In this document: positions 1-10,780 of the stretch, one piece after another
Layout of the letters: each line of letters starts with the position of its first letter
How positions within the stretch are numbered: position 1 is the first letter of the stretch
Origin: Anolis sagrei
Taxonomy: Eukaryota > Chordata > Lepidosauria > Squamata > Anolidae
NCBI RefSeq assembly: GCF_037176765.1
Contig: NC_090026.1
Span: 59,649,252-59,713,251, forward strand
Direction of reading: 5' to 3'
DNA length: 64,000 nt
Notes under the pieces: model-generated
Databases searched by the model: none
The model's input: the letters and a program-made list of their open reading frames with translations, nothing else
Told to the model about the DNA's origin: nothing
Program-made: the position numbers and the translations under genes

Positions 1-295
1 TCAGAACCTGCACTTTGAATTGGGACCGGAAAATGGATGGCAGCCAGTGGAGCTCCTTAAACAGGAGGGTTGACCGCTCTCTGTAAGAAGCGTCAGTTAG
101 TAGCCTGGCTGCCAACTGTTGTGCAAATTGAAATTTCCGGGCCATTTTCAAGGGCAGCCCCATGTAGAGTGCATTACAGTAATCCAATCTGGAAGTGACT
201 AAGGCATGGACCACCCTGGCCAGATCCAACTTCACGAGGTACAGTCGCAGCTGGCGCACAAGTCTTAATTGTGCGAAGGCCCTCCCGCCAATGTA
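1..295 (-). mobile_element. L2-like LINE fragment (ORF2 C-terminal part)
   Basis: The minus strand encodes pieces matching the L2 ORF2 tail seen many times in this window, such as [14 protein letters not shown] and ELHWLP. The copy is truncated by the left window edge and has several frame breaks. It lies in a CHMP5 intron, beyond exon 3. Confidence 0.75.
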
Positions 296-752
296 AATTG
301 CATCTTCATAAGTCAGCCAGTAGGGGAAAATTACTGAATCCGAATTTCACAAACCATTTTTATGTAATTTTACTAATCTAAACTGGATAACCAGGTACCT
401 TGACTGCTGTTCCTTTTAATGTATTGAAGGAATTTATCTCTTATTCCTTCTCCTTACACCATACAGGCTCCCAAAAATACCTTCCAAAACGAATGAAGAA
501 GTGTCTGGAAATCTACTTCTGGTTTTAAAACACTTTAAACAGGGTGGAGGTGAGTGACCTACCCTCTATGGAGTGGAGGGGCTGAGGCCTGCATGCAAGT
601 CTCAAGGCCACATGTTGGCCACACCTACATTATAAGCAATAAAAACAATTCCTCTCACACAGACAAAGAGGAATTGGAAGCGTGGTTGGAGAATAGCATT
701 GCTGGCAAGAGTTCAAGCCCATTTCTTTAATTAAAAAAAGAAGTAAACTTAC

Positions 753-799
753 ATCCTCTTCTGTTTTAACACTCTCAGGGCTTTCTGCTTTACCATGTT
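753..799 (-). CDS. CHMP5: CHMP5 exon 3
   Basis: 47-bp exon with an acceptor ending TTTTTTAG and the donor GTAAGT. It encodes [15 protein letters not shown] plus two bases of the next codon (Met in the family). The short exon and its phase agree with the mammalian gene. Confidence 0.93.
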
Positions 800-2736
800 C
801 TAAAAAAGAGGTGGCAGTAAGTTATCAGTAAAAATTAATGGCTGAATGCAACACTTGTTTTAAGCACTATATACTACCTTTCTATTATAATAGCCAATAT
901 GGTTTATGAACATACATGTATTTTGAGAGTATAAACAGTCACTGAAGAAACCAATTCTAAAGAGCTCCCGTGCAGTAATAATTCCTAGCCAAACAAAATA
1001 TTCCTCCATGGAGTTCAAGAGACATAATTTAAATATCCAGCACCTATTTTGCCCTCATCACCATCTTGACATAAATACTGCATATAAGATGACTGGGCGT
1101 ATAAGACGACCCCCAACTTTTCCAATTAAAATATAGAGTTAGGGATATATTTGCCGTATAAGACTACCTCTCTTCCAAAGCACACCAAATAAAATTTTAA
1201 AAAGCATTAGATTTGATTTCAATATGGTCATTTTCCTATTACTGTACCTCCTTCTCTGCCTCTCCGATCTCGCACATGCGCACCTGCAGTCTTCAGGAGC
1301 AGGATCTGAGAGGCGGGTTAGGAGGTACGGTAATAGGATACAAGGGCGGGCCAGACAGGTAAAAGAGGTGTGTTTTTCTGGGCCCAAAACCACTCTATCT
1401 CTTTTTTCCATATCCCGGGCGCCCCGGACACCTGCAGCTTGCTACACTCTTCACTTACATCTTTACGGTGAGGCGCCCCTTCACCTCACCATCGGGACCG
1501 CATTAAGTCCACGAATCCTGATGAATGGATTTTCTTCTACCGTTTTTGAACTGCTTAGAAACAGCATCTCCCTTAATGCTTTCATATAGTCGCTGAATAA
1601 GGCAGGGACGCAGCCACTGCCATTTTTTAGCTCCCCCCACCATATGCGGCAACCACAGATTCTCCAATCCGATTGGAAGTTTCAGCACCCGCTCTATAAG
1701 ACGACTCCCGGCATATAAGGCTACTCCCGCATAAGAGACGACCCCCACGTATAAGGCTACTCCCGTGTATAAGACTACCCCGTGTATAAAGCTATCCCCT
1801 GTATAAGACTACTCCCATGTATAAGACTACCCCAGTGTATAAAACTACCCTCGCGTATAAGACTACCCCCGCGTATAAGACGACCTCGAGTATAAGACAA
1901 CCCTTGACTTCTGAGAAGATTTTCTTGGGTTTAAAAGTAGTCTTATACACCAGAATATACGGTAAATATAAGTTTCTGACAAAGTGGCCTTTGAACTTTG
2001 GTATCCACTTTCAAGTAAACACAAAGATACACTGGCTCTTACATTTTCTTAACTAAGCCTAACGCAAACTGAAGTACTCATATTTGCAGCCTTTTAAAAT
2101 AGTAAAATATTTTATAATTTAATTCATTAAATATTTTGTATTTTAAACAATAAAACTTTATAGTTAAAACATTTTATTCTCTTTTGCAACAAATCTGAGA
2201 GGTAATCTATATTGGCATTTATAGACTAGAAACAGAAACTGAAAGACAACGTCTTGCTCAATACCAACTAGCAAGTTTATAGCTATGCTAAGACTCAAAT
2301 CCAAGGAACTCAGCTAACATCTAATGTGATACTCACTACAGATTCAAAACCATGACTGTCAAAACGTTCAATGTGGGAAGGAATTTTGTGTTCACACACC
2401 ATTCTTCAATAACTGCCCTTTGTTGGGTAGAGTTGAGAGAGCACTGCTCATATCAGCAGTGATAAAACAATTACTTTCAGTATGACAACATTACTACCTA
2501 CGAGATTTTTTTAGATCTATGATATATGGTACAGGTATTAAATACAGGCAGTCTATGGGTTACAAACAAGATAGGTTCTGTAGGTTTGTTCTTAAGTTGA
2601 ATTTGTATGTAACTTGAAAGAGGTACATTTTTGAAGTATAACTCAATGCAGTTTTTGATAGCATAGGGAGGGTTAACACCCCTGTAATGTTTATTTTGCT
2701 GCCTGTGCAACTGTTCAGAAGTGAGGTGGTAAATAC

Positions 2737-2779
<43 letters not shown>

Positions 2780-5700
2780 GTTATTATTATTATTCGCTTC
2801 CTGGCCCTGTGACAATTGGATTTTAAAAATGTTGGCTTCTCACAGAAACAAGGATTGGTGATAAAAACTTCAGTAGGGGATCTTTTTTCTCATGATAACT
2901 TTTTCAGGAGTGAATTTCCTGTCCTAATTGTCTCAGGGACAGAAAGTGGGATTAAATCTCATGGGAATACAGATAGCAGCACAAATCTCACAGTGGCTCT
3001 AACCCCATGTCTTACTAACAAAAACTAAAAGTATATATATTATTTATTTTTACTGTGCGTTTTCAAATACTGCAAAAGGCCCAGTGCACGCTGCTGGCAG
3101 GTGTGTACGCCCCTGGGTCCACCTAGTGCCACCGCCCATCCCCCATGTTTGTACTAGAACTCTGATGCAAGTTGGATGTTTGTAACTTGGGGACTTCCTG
3201 TACTGAACCAAATACAGAAAAAAAGTTAATCAAAACTTCAAAACCTGGAGAACTAGTTCTGCAATGAGTCATCTGGTCATATGTTGCTCACATCATACCT
3301 TTGCAGGTCCCTCCCTCATTTTCTTCATTTGATCTTTATACTTCACCAGTTCTGCATCAAGTCTAGAAATTTTCTTGTCAATGGATTCTGCTCTGCTGTC
3401 CACCTGTAACAAAAGGAAGAATTTAAAAATCACTATTGCTAGTTGAAAGGATGCTAGACTATGGAGTCAGTACAGCAATTACAAAAGATCCTCAAGCATG
3501 TCATTCTGCGATCAAACACCAAACGTTTTAAAATAAAATAGTATTGTTTTATAGTGTATATAAGAAATAAAACAGGCAATCGAAAAAGGAAAGGAAAGAA
3601 GAAAAATATGCAAAAGAGTAAGCAGGTTTACAAAATAATATACTGTCAGTGCTCATTAAACATATGAAAAATCACAATTGGCTGTACAGTTACTATACCT
3701 TAACATTTCTTATCTCTCTATGCCCACACCTGTGAATCCAACCTCCATGGCCTTCAACGCCCCTCAAAAAGGATCGCACAACTAACCAGCAACTACCCAT
3801 ATGCCTTCTTTCACTAAATCGCCTTTATGGGAAACACCAAACTTGAAAACTGTATACATTTTTAAAAATCAGATTCCATTTAACAAGAGAGATTATTCAC
3901 AAAAAGCACAGCAGTAGAGATTAGCAATCCAAGAGCAAAGCCGGACCAAAGGTGTGACACCTAGCTTTCCACTGACAACCTGAAAGCAAAAGAATCAAGC
4001 AGAACATAGTGTTTATATCATAACCACATCATTTGATGGGAGGGGTGAGGAGAGAGGACATGACTTCTCAAGACTCTGCAAAATGTAATAGCTATTATAC
4101 AAATCACAATAACATGAAAACACAACTGAATTCCAGTTTGGAGTAAAATGTGGGGTACACGTTACATAATCATTGCATAGAATAATTCCAACAAAAGCAG
4201 TTCTGCTCATGTTACTTCCTAAGTATTTCAGAATACAAAGATGAATATGCAAGACGGCAGCACAGAATACTTTAGCATACACCATCACTCTGTACCCGAT
4301 TGTTTCCATCAGTGCCTCGAGGCCGTTACTGGATGGCTGCGTGCCAGCAGGTTGAGGGTGAATCCAGCAAAGACGGAGATCCTATGGCTGGGTGGACCGG
4401 GCAGTGGGGACATCCATCTGCCCACCCTGGATGGCGAGGCGTTACGCCGGTCATCATTGGTAAAGAGTCTGGGAGTCCTTTTGGACCCTCTGCTGACAAT
4501 GGAGGCCCAGGTCTCCACCGTGAGCAGAACCGCCTTCTTTCACCTGCGGCAGGCTAGACAGCTGGCCCCCTACCTGTCCAGGGACGACCTAGCTACGGTG
4601 ATCCAAGCCACGGTCATCTCAAGACTGGACTACTGTAACGCCCTCTACATTGGCCTCCCTCTGTCAGTGATTCGGAAGCTCAAGTTGGTACAAAACGCAG
4701 CTGCTCGGCTTCTTGCAGGAATTCCGATGAGATGCCACATAACACCAATCTTACTACAGCTGCATTGGTTACCAATTGAGCACCGGATCACTTTCAAAGT
4801 GATGGTACTCACCTTTAAGGCCTTGCATGGTCTGGGACCAATGTATCTGAGGGATCGTCTCACCCCCTACCAACCCCAGAGATCCCTCCGTTCTGAGGAC
4901 CAAGATCTATTGGAGGTCCCCAGTGTCAAGACCTTGCGTCTAGCGGCAACCAGACGCAGAGCCTTCACAGCAGTGGCATCATCAATCTGGAATGCTCTGC
5001 CACCTGAGGTTCGTGCCCTGCGGGACTTACCAGCTTTCCGCAGGGCATGCAAGACATACCTGTTCCGACAGGCTTTTAATGTTTGATACTGTTGTTTTTA
5101 AATTGTTTTAAATTGCTTTTAAACTTTGTTAGATTTTAGCTATTCTTGTAAGCCCCTCCGAGCCCCAGGGGAGTGGCGGCATATAAGTTTAAATAATAAA
5201 TAAATAAATAAATAATCACCAATAAAACCCTATGTCACACTGCAATCAGCTTTCAACCGTTTCCTCAATTTCAAACATAATTCGCCATGCAGCATAAAAG
5301 GCAGCACACAGAAGCAATTGTCCTTTGGATTTTGGCCAGTGATGTAACAGCCAGCTGACCCAGCAGCCTCCAAGGAGAGAACATAAAAGGTCTGACTTAG
5401 AGGCCTGGAAGAGCTTTGTTGGACTCTGCTGCAAGAGGGACCCTGGGGCCTGAGTGTTGACATCCAGCTTTGCTGCCAGCTCAGCCCTGGGCTTACTCAC
5501 GAGGAGACCTGCAGTCACACCCTCATTCCAGCCAGCTGACCCAGCAGCCTCCAAGGAGAGAACATAAAAGGTCTGACCTAGAGGCCTGGAAGAGCTTTGA
5601 TGGGCTCTGCTGCAAGAGGGACCCTGGGGCCTGAGTATTGCCATCCAGCTTTGCTGCCTGCTCAGCCCTGGACTTACCCACAAGGAGACCTGCAGCCACA

Positions 5701-8700
5701 CCTTCATTCCAGCCAGCTGACCCAACAGAGAGAGAACATGGCCCCCACAACCTCGCCGCACTGCCACCCATTGACCAGCTGCCTGAATACCTGCGGCGGG
5801 TGCCTCCATAGCCACGCTGCCCATCATTTGGACATTGGAACACCTGTGCGGGTGCTCGTTTTCAGGGTTCCCCTGCCTCTCCTGTTGCTTCAGACCACTT
5901 TTTCCATCAGCCCACTTTGGTTGGGATTCAATGTTTACTTTTAAGCTCTTTTTTGTATTTATATTTGAATTATTGTATGTTTACTTTTAAGCTTTTTTAT
6001 TGTATTTCTATTTGAATTACTTCTAAGCTTGTTATTGTATTTATATTCGAATTATTATCACATGTTTATTATTGTATGTTTAAATTGATATGTTAGTTGT
6101 TTAAATTCATATGTTATGTTTATTATTATATGTGTAATGCGGTATTGTATGCCATGGATTGTAAGCCACACTGAGTCCCCCACTGGGGTGAGTATAAATG
6201 TAGTATAATACTAATAATAAAATAATAGTAAAGTGAGGTTCAATGAATGGAAAGAAATACAATACATTTTAAATTATGATTTAAGAGATGTGCAGGCTAA
6301 AAGCAAAGTTAAAAAGTGGAGGTTTTTTACACAATGTGTTATTTTAGTGGCAACATTCGTCTCTGGCACAAGGCTATTCATACTAGGATGGGAGGGAAGA
6401 GATGCTGAAAATCTGATGAAGAAAAAGGACAGATGACAAGGATAAAACAAGGCACAGAAGCCTTGCATAGGATTCCATGTTTGGGTTTTCAACCAGAACT
6501 GCCCACACATTAGCATGTGACTTGTTCAAAACAAGGGACATGGAATGTGGCATTTGAGGAGAACAAGAAAGTTGAAATTCATGTTTTATACACACTATTT
6601 GTATACAAAACTAACACAGACCGATTAGGCACACATAATCCAAATTGCCTTTCAATCTGTCACTGACAGACACCCTCTAAAATGAAGATAATAAACTGGA
6701 CAGATGGCATAACTCTAGCTGTTATGCATGAACACCAATTTGACACACACCTTGCTTAACAATTTACTTTACAAATCTGCTCCTCTTTTATCTCATCCTG
6801 AGTTTTAACATTTTATCTTGCACATTCTCATTGTCATTGTGGATGGTGTATTTGTATATTGCCTATTTATTGTATTCATATGTTTTATGTATTTTACTGT
6901 GTTGTTGCTTGTGTTTTGGTTTTTATTTTATTTTAATTTACTGTTTGGGCTTGGCCTCATGTAAGCCACTCCGAGTCCACACTGGGAGAGATGGTGGTGG
7001 GGTATAAATAAAGTTTATTATTATTAATTTCCAAAGCTGCAGAAAACAAGCCTGTTCCCTCTTCCTTATGACATCTTTCCCCATATTTTATACATGGCTA
7101 TCATGTCTCCTCTCAACCTTCTCTTCTGCAGGATAAACAGACCAAGCTCTTTAAGGCACTGCTCATAGGACATTGTCCTCCAGGCCTTTTGATCGTTTTA
7201 GTTTCCCAGATGCCATATGTCCTGTATCTCAAAAACTAGAGCTGATAGGGGAAACTGGTACAATTCTGGGAATCAGCAGGTCAAATGTACTCAGAAACAT
7301 TTGTGGCCCCAAAATGTGTATTGACCAGAGTAATCTAAATGGGAAGCCGCTTTGTGTGTGTTGAAATGCAACTGGGCTGCACCTCCTGAGCCCTTTGGCT
7401 TCAGGTGCATGACTTGGCACTTTGGGGAAGGTTGTGCTAAAAGACTGTGGGCGAATGAAGAGGAGATGCCTCCCTTTGCCAGTCAATGGCATTGGCCTTT
7501 CCTGTCTACCCCTTGAGATGTTGTTGTCAACTGCTGTCATGACCCTACCGATGAGAGATCTCCAAGATACTCTGTTGTTAAAAACCCTGTTGGTTTCCTC
7601 GGTTGTGTCTTTCCACTTGCTGTGTGGCCTTCCTCTTTTCTGTTGTCTTCTGCTTTTCCTAGCATTTGCACCTTTTACACTGAACCATGTTGTCTCATAT
7701 GTCCAAAGCATATTGTTTCCAAAAGGTACCAAATCCATCTGAACAAATTGTATAGAAATTGAAAAAAAGTGCTGAGAATATGCATTCTTTTGTTAGAAAA
7801 TACAGTTTTCTAAACCCTGTACCAAATGATTTGATAGTTGTGATCTGTGCATAATAATATTCTAAAAAAAGGTAAAGGTTCAACAGAAAGGAGGAAACCA
7901 TGAAAATGAACAAAATCTGGCTACCAGTATTAAAAAAACTCTAAAATTACAACAGCACAACAACAGAGAGACATCTAACAAGGACATCTAATCACCTCTC
8001 AACAAATGTTTGCTCCAGGCATTGTCAGGCCATTATATGCTAATTAGGGTGGTCAGTTGAAACATTCACACCTAGCTCCAGCAGACAAGAGTCTTTTGTC
8101 CCACCCTGGTCATTCCACAGATATATAAATCCTTTTTCCTAGTTCCAACAGACCTCACTACCTCTGAGGATGCTTGCCATAGATGCAGGCGAAACGTCAG
8201 GAGAGAATGCCTCTAGACCATGGCCATATAGCCCAAAAAAACCTACAACAACCCAGTGATTCCAGCCATGAAAGCCTTCGACAATACAAGGTAAAGGTTG
8301 TCCCCTGACATTAAGTCTAGTCATGTCTGACTCTGGGGTGTGGTGCTCATTTCTAAGCCGAAAAGCTGGCGTTGTCCATAGACACCTCCAAGGTCATGTG
8401 GCCAGCATGACTGCATGGAGCACCCTTGCCTTCCCTATTGATCTACTTACATTTGCATGTTTTCAAACTACTAGGTTGGCAGTAGCTAAGGCTGGCAGTG
8501 GAAGCTCATGCTGCTCCCCGGAATTAAAATTGCGACCTTTCAGTCAACAAGCTCAGAAGCTCAGCGCTTTAACCCACTGCACCACCGGGGGCTCCTCAAT
8601 ATTCTAATAATATTCTACTCCTAGCCAAATAAACATACCCGGTTTTTTAAGACACTCCTCATAAGGCATGGTCTCCGGTCCTTTGATCATTTTAGTCACC

Positions 8701-9373
8701 CTCCTCTGGACACCTTCCAGCTTGTCAATACCTCTTTTCAACTGTGGTGCCCAGAAAACATAACCAAAGCCCTCCTGACAAAGGGCCATGCAGTCATTCC
8801 CACACACACATATATACGTATATGACAGATGCAGTATCATAGATTAGAAAGGGACCCCTAAAGAAGGACAATGATATGTTACATGTTCCAGAGTAGGCAA
8901 ACCAGACAATCTCCACATCAACACTGACAAAGAAACAGCAAGAAATACTGTTTACCCACAAGCATAAAGAAACCAACACTTTCTCATTACTTTTCCAGAT
9001 CACCAGACTGGGCCACAGCAACTAGTGGCAGGGGACCGCTAGTCCCATATACGTTTACCCAGGAGTATGACACACTGGACCCTGGGCAGTTTCCAATTCT
9101 GAGTGAACGGCGTTGGAAACTGACAAAGAAGCCGGAGAAGCTAGAAAAAGGCCTGTGGGCCTCAGGCCCTGAGGTGAAGCCGGGCCAGAGGGAGGAGAGG
9201 CGTCTCGAGGGCGGAAGGAGCGGGACTGGGGAGAAAGGCCCCGAGGAGGAACCAGGCAGCCGGGGAGGAGGAGGAGGCCCCACACCCGCCGCCCCTCTAC
9301 CCACCGTGCCAATGCAGTCCGTCAGGTTCGGGGGCGGCGCCTTGGGCTTCGACTTGCCAAACAAGCGGTTCAT
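753..9373 (-). CDS. CHMP5: CHMP5, ESCRT-III subunit (exons 1-3, partial gene)
   Basis: Charged multivesicular body protein 5 is a cytosolic Snf7-family ESCRT-III subunit that binds LIP5/VTA1 and helps regulate VPS4 in multivesicular body sorting. Seen here: exon 1 at 9305-9373 starts [15 protein letters not shown]; exon 2 at 3299-3403 encodes [20 protein letters not shown] and continues to GPAK; exon 3 at 753-799 encodes [15 protein letters not shown]. Junction phases are 0, 0 and 2, all introns are GT-AG, and the residues are almost identical to mammalian CHMP5 as I remember it. The basic N-terminal helix hairpin is covered. The remaining exons, with the acidic C-terminal part, lie beyond the left edge. 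The start codon is the first ATG in a CpG-rich exon. Intron 1 (about 5.9 kb) and intron 2 (about 2.5 kb) are packed with repeats. No disabling change is seen. Confidence 0.96.
1074..1963. mobile_element. Inverted-terminal element with internal TATAAGAC minisatellite, copy 1
   Basis: The left end reads GCATATAAGATGACTGGGCG and the right end GTCTTATACACCAGAATATA, forming imperfect inverted termini. The right half (about 1691-1905) is a tandem array of roughly twelve 17-19-bp units on the pattern TATAAGACTACYCCCRYG. A second copy lies at 51274-52165 with the same layout. No transposase is present, so this is probably a non-autonomous DNA transposon. The superfamily is unknown to me. Confidence 0.65.
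1964..2539. other. CHMP5 intron 2, no recognised element
   Basis: AT-rich intronic sequence with no coding exon, no RNA gene and no repeat that I recognise. Confidence 0.5.
2540..3203. mobile_element. Tigger/mariner-like inverted-repeat element
   Basis: The ends are inverted: TACAGGCAGTCTATGGGTTA on the left, and the complement of GTAACTTGGGGACTTCCTGTA on the right. TA dinucleotides sit at the borders, as expected for Tc1/mariner-pogo insertions. The interior has no transposase and contains an (ATT)n microsatellite. The family is inferred from the terminal sequence only. Confidence 0.5.
2737..2796. repeat. (ATT)n microsatellite
   Basis: About twenty nearly perfect ATT units with one GTT variant, inside the inverted-repeat element. 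It creates a false poly-Asn reading frame on the minus strand. Confidence 0.95.
3299..3403 (-). CDS. CHMP5: CHMP5 exon 2
   Basis: 105 bp, 35 codons, beginning [15 protein letters not shown] and ending KMREGPAK. The acceptor is TTACAG and the donor GTATGA. It covers most of the first long basic helix of the ESCRT-III core. Confidence 0.96.
3404..4284. other. CHMP5 intron 1, unassigned sequence
   Basis: AT-rich intron sequence just upstream of exon 2 in the gene direction. I see no exon and no clear repeat. Confidence 0.5.
4285..5217 (+). mobile_element. L2-like LINE, 3' part of ORF2 and 3' end
   Basis: An open frame to 5086 encodes the post-RT region of an L2 ORF2: [72 protein letters not shown]. 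It ends at a stop codon and a 3' tail with CCGAGCCCCAGGGGAGTGGCGG and (ATAA)n. The frame is intact over about 260 codons, so this copy looks relatively young. It is 5'-truncated and belongs to a subfamily distinct from the other L2 copies here. Confidence 0.85.
5226..6232 (+). mobile_element. Retroelement with L2-like 3' end and 181-bp tandem 5' units
   Basis: The motif CCAGCTGACCCARCAG recurs at 5351, 5532 and 5713, exactly 181 bp apart, so two full units and the start of a third are present. The third runs into a body that ends at about 6150-6232 with GTAAGCCACACTGAGTCCCC and an A-rich TAATAA tail, the 3' end used by L2-type LINEs here. The layout resembles tandem promoter monomers feeding into a short retroposon. 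No coding capacity is evident. Confidence 0.6.
6740..7033 (+). mobile_element. L2-type 3' UTR with (ATT)n tail
   Basis: Carries the terminal signature GGCCTCATGTAAGCCACTCC, GGTATAAATAAAG and an (ATT)n tail. The same 3' end recurs at 11560, 12884, 25840 and, inverted, at 37976. Non-coding. Confidence 0.75.
7040..7212 (-). mobile_element. CR1 LINE fragment
   Basis: Antisense of the CR1 ORF2 tail: blocks complementary to sequence encoding [16 protein letters not shown] and the preceding PYEE-type segment. The copy is truncated at both ends and diverged. Confidence 0.75.
7400..7740 (-). other. Possible LINE C-terminal remnant
   Basis: The minus frame reads [14 protein letters not shown] followed by SWRSLIGRV, which resembles the RGRPxxRW and WRxL motifs near the C-terminus of endonuclease/reverse transcriptase LINEs. 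It is short and flanked by unassigned sequence. A chance match is possible. Confidence 0.3.
7870..8288 (+). mobile_element. Penelope-like element, 3' portion
   Basis: Contains the NRKEET/MNKIWLP region and the characteristic non-coding stretch with ATAGATGCAGGCGAAACGTC, CATGGCCATATAGCCC and the terminal ATGAAAGCCTTCGACAATA. Copies at 9617, 12275, 22150, 54660 and 56650 share these blocks. Truncated, with frame damage. Confidence 0.8.
8289..8601 (-). mobile_element. tRNA-derived SINE (GGTAAA-tailed family)
   Basis: The minus strand starts AGGAGCCCCCGGTGGTGCAG (A-box region) and ends at the left in a GGTAAAGG tail next to the Penelope-like end. The middle includes TGGCCAGCATGACTGCATGG. A second copy lies at 40755-41000. 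The family is known from squamates; I do not assign a formal name. Confidence 0.7.
8602..8795 (-). mobile_element. CR1 LINE fragment
   Basis: The minus strand encodes [20 protein letters not shown] and [13 protein letters not shown], the region just before the CR1 ORF2 C-terminus. Truncated at both ends. Confidence 0.7.
8800..9042 (+). mobile_element. Helitron 3' end
   Basis: Ends GTGGCAGGGGACCGCTAG followed by host T. The hairpin GCCAC...GTGGC lies about 10 nt before the CTAG terminus, as Helitrons require. The upstream 200 bp align with the 3' part of the Helitron at 36871-38829. The 5' end is missing. It lies 263 bp inside CHMP5 intron 1. Confidence 0.75.
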
Positions 9374-9565
9374 GGCGGCGGCGGCACAGCGGGCAACAAC
9401 ACCAACAATGGGGTACCAGGAAGCTTTCGCCGGAACGCCGCTCCCCTCAGACCCGGAAGAGCCCGCCGCAGCTCAGCATCCAATGGAAGAGCGGCAGGGG
9501 CGGAAGCGGATGTGAAGCTGCGTGAGCAGAAGAAGCCCCGCAGTGCTTCCGCCCGGTCTTGAGGC
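9045..9565. promoter_or_regulatory. CHMP5 CpG-island promoter
   Basis: A GC- and CpG-rich block surrounds exon 1. Upstream of the ATG (to the right) are ACCCGGAAGAG and GGGCGGAAGCGG, ETS/GABP-type motifs, and ATCCAATGG, a CCAAT box. No TATA box is obvious. This fits a housekeeping promoter. Motif roles are inferred from sequence. Confidence 0.75.
9305..9373 (-). CDS. CHMP5: CHMP5 exon 1
   Basis: 23 codons, [15 protein letters not shown] to DCIGT, with the donor GTGGGT. Joining to exon 2 restores CIGTVDSRAES as in the known family. The ATG lies in the CpG island with no competing upstream start of the right frame. Confidence 0.95.
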
Positions 9566-9576
9566 AGAGGGGGAGA

Positions 9577-9606
9577 ATCATAGAATCATAGAGTTGGAAG
9601 AGACCT
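9577..9606 (-). mobile_element. CR1 3'-end remnant
   Basis: AGAATCATAGAATCATAGAG is the complement of the CR1 terminal ATTCTATG repeat, followed by TTGGAAGAGACCT. Only about 30 bp survive. Confidence 0.65.
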
Positions 9607-9609
9607 AAT

Positions 9610-10375
9610 AAATAATAACAACAACCCAGTTCTTGTGGGTTTTTTCGGGCTATATGGCCATGTTCTAGAGGCATTTCTCCTGACGTTTCGCCTGCATCTA
9701 TGGCAAGCATCCTCAGAGGTAGTGAGGTCTGTTGGAACTGGGAAAAAAGGGGGTTTATATATCTGTGGAATGACCAGGGTGAGACAAAGGGCTTTTGTAA
9801 GTTGGGCTAGGTGTGAATCTTTCAACTGACCACCTTGATTAGCATACAATGGGCTGACTGTGCCTGGAGCAAACTCTTCTTGAAAGGTGATTAGATGTCC
9901 CTGCCTGTTTTCCTCTCTGCTGTTTTTGCTGTTGCAATTTTAGAATTTTTTAGTACTGGTAGCCAGATTTTGTTCATTTTCATGGTTTCTTCCTTTCTGT
10001 TGAAATTGTCCACATATTTGTGGATTTCAATGGCTTCTCTGTGTAGTCTGACATGGTTGTTGTGAGAGTGGTCCAGCATTTTGTGTTCTCAAATAATATG
10101 CTGTGTCCAGGCTGGTTCATCAGGTGCTCTGCTATGGCTGAAAACAGGCAGGGACAACTAATCACCTTTCAAGAAGAGTTTGCTCCAGGCACAGTCAGCC
10201 CATTGTATGCTAATCAAGGTGGTCAGTTTAAAGATTCACACCTAGCCCAACTGAGGATGCTTGCCATAGATGCAGGCGAAACGTCAGGAGAAATGCCTCT
10301 AGAACATGGCCATATAGCCCGAAAAAACCCACAAGAACTGAGTGATTCCACCCATGAAAGCCTTCGACAATACAA
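9610..10375. mobile_element. Penelope-like inverted pair
   Basis: From 9617 to about 10140 the Penelope-like sequence runs on the minus strand, through the MNKIWLP and HSILFENTK coding remnants. From about 10143 to 10372 an inverted copy of the terminal part runs on the plus strand. Both outer ends are the element terminus (GCCCGAAAAAACCCACAAGA on the right, its complement on the left), so the structure could fold into a long hairpin. Similar pairs occur at 22150, 26140 and 59262. Confidence 0.75.
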
Positions 10376-10384
10376 TAACAACAA

Positions 10385-10555
10385 CAACAATAGTGACTCG
10401 GTGTGACTTACATGAGGCCAAACCCACAGTACATCAATAACAAAAGCAATAACAAAAACAATCAATACAATACAATTAATATAAATCACATAAACAATAA
10501 ACAGTAAACAGTAACACACAAACATTTAAAAACCTATGGCCGGGCCAAATGTAAT
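10385..10555 (-). mobile_element. L2-type 3' UTR fragment
   Basis: Complement of the tail found at 11560-11855 and 25840-26140, with TGACTTACATGAGGCCAAAC and AT-rich sequence. Non-coding. Confidence 0.55.
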
Positions 10556-10780
10556 AGTTTAAACGGGCCATCCAGTCCAACCCCCTGCCAAGAAGCAGGA
10601 AAACTGCATTCAAAGCACCCCCGACAGATGGCCATCCAGCCTCTGTTTAAAAGCTTCCAAAGAAGGAGCCTCCACCACACTCAGGAGCAGAGAATTCCAC
10701 TGCTGAACGGCTATCACAGTCAGGAAGTTCTTCCTCATGTTCAGACGGAATCTCCTTTCTTGTAGTTTGAAGCCATGTCC
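10556..10780 (-). mobile_element. CR1 LINE, C-terminal ORF2 and 3' end
   Basis: The minus strand encodes a diverged VEAPSLEAFKQRLDGHL-type CR1 tail followed by the complement of GGGCCATCCAGTCCAACCCC. Truncated 5' by the adjoining L2. Confidence 0.8.

Noticed and set aside
1-752. Search for CHMP5 exon 4
   Set aside because: No YEQQRDNLAQQ-like sequence; the interval is intron and an L2 fragment.
2498-2815. 105-codon minus frame with poly-Asn
   Set aside because: Made by the (ATT)n microsatellite; the flanks belong to an inverted-repeat element with no gene signal.
8987-9515. GC-rich frames around CHMP5 exon 1
   Set aside because: Only the first 23 codons on the minus strand match CHMP5; the rest is intron or promoter.
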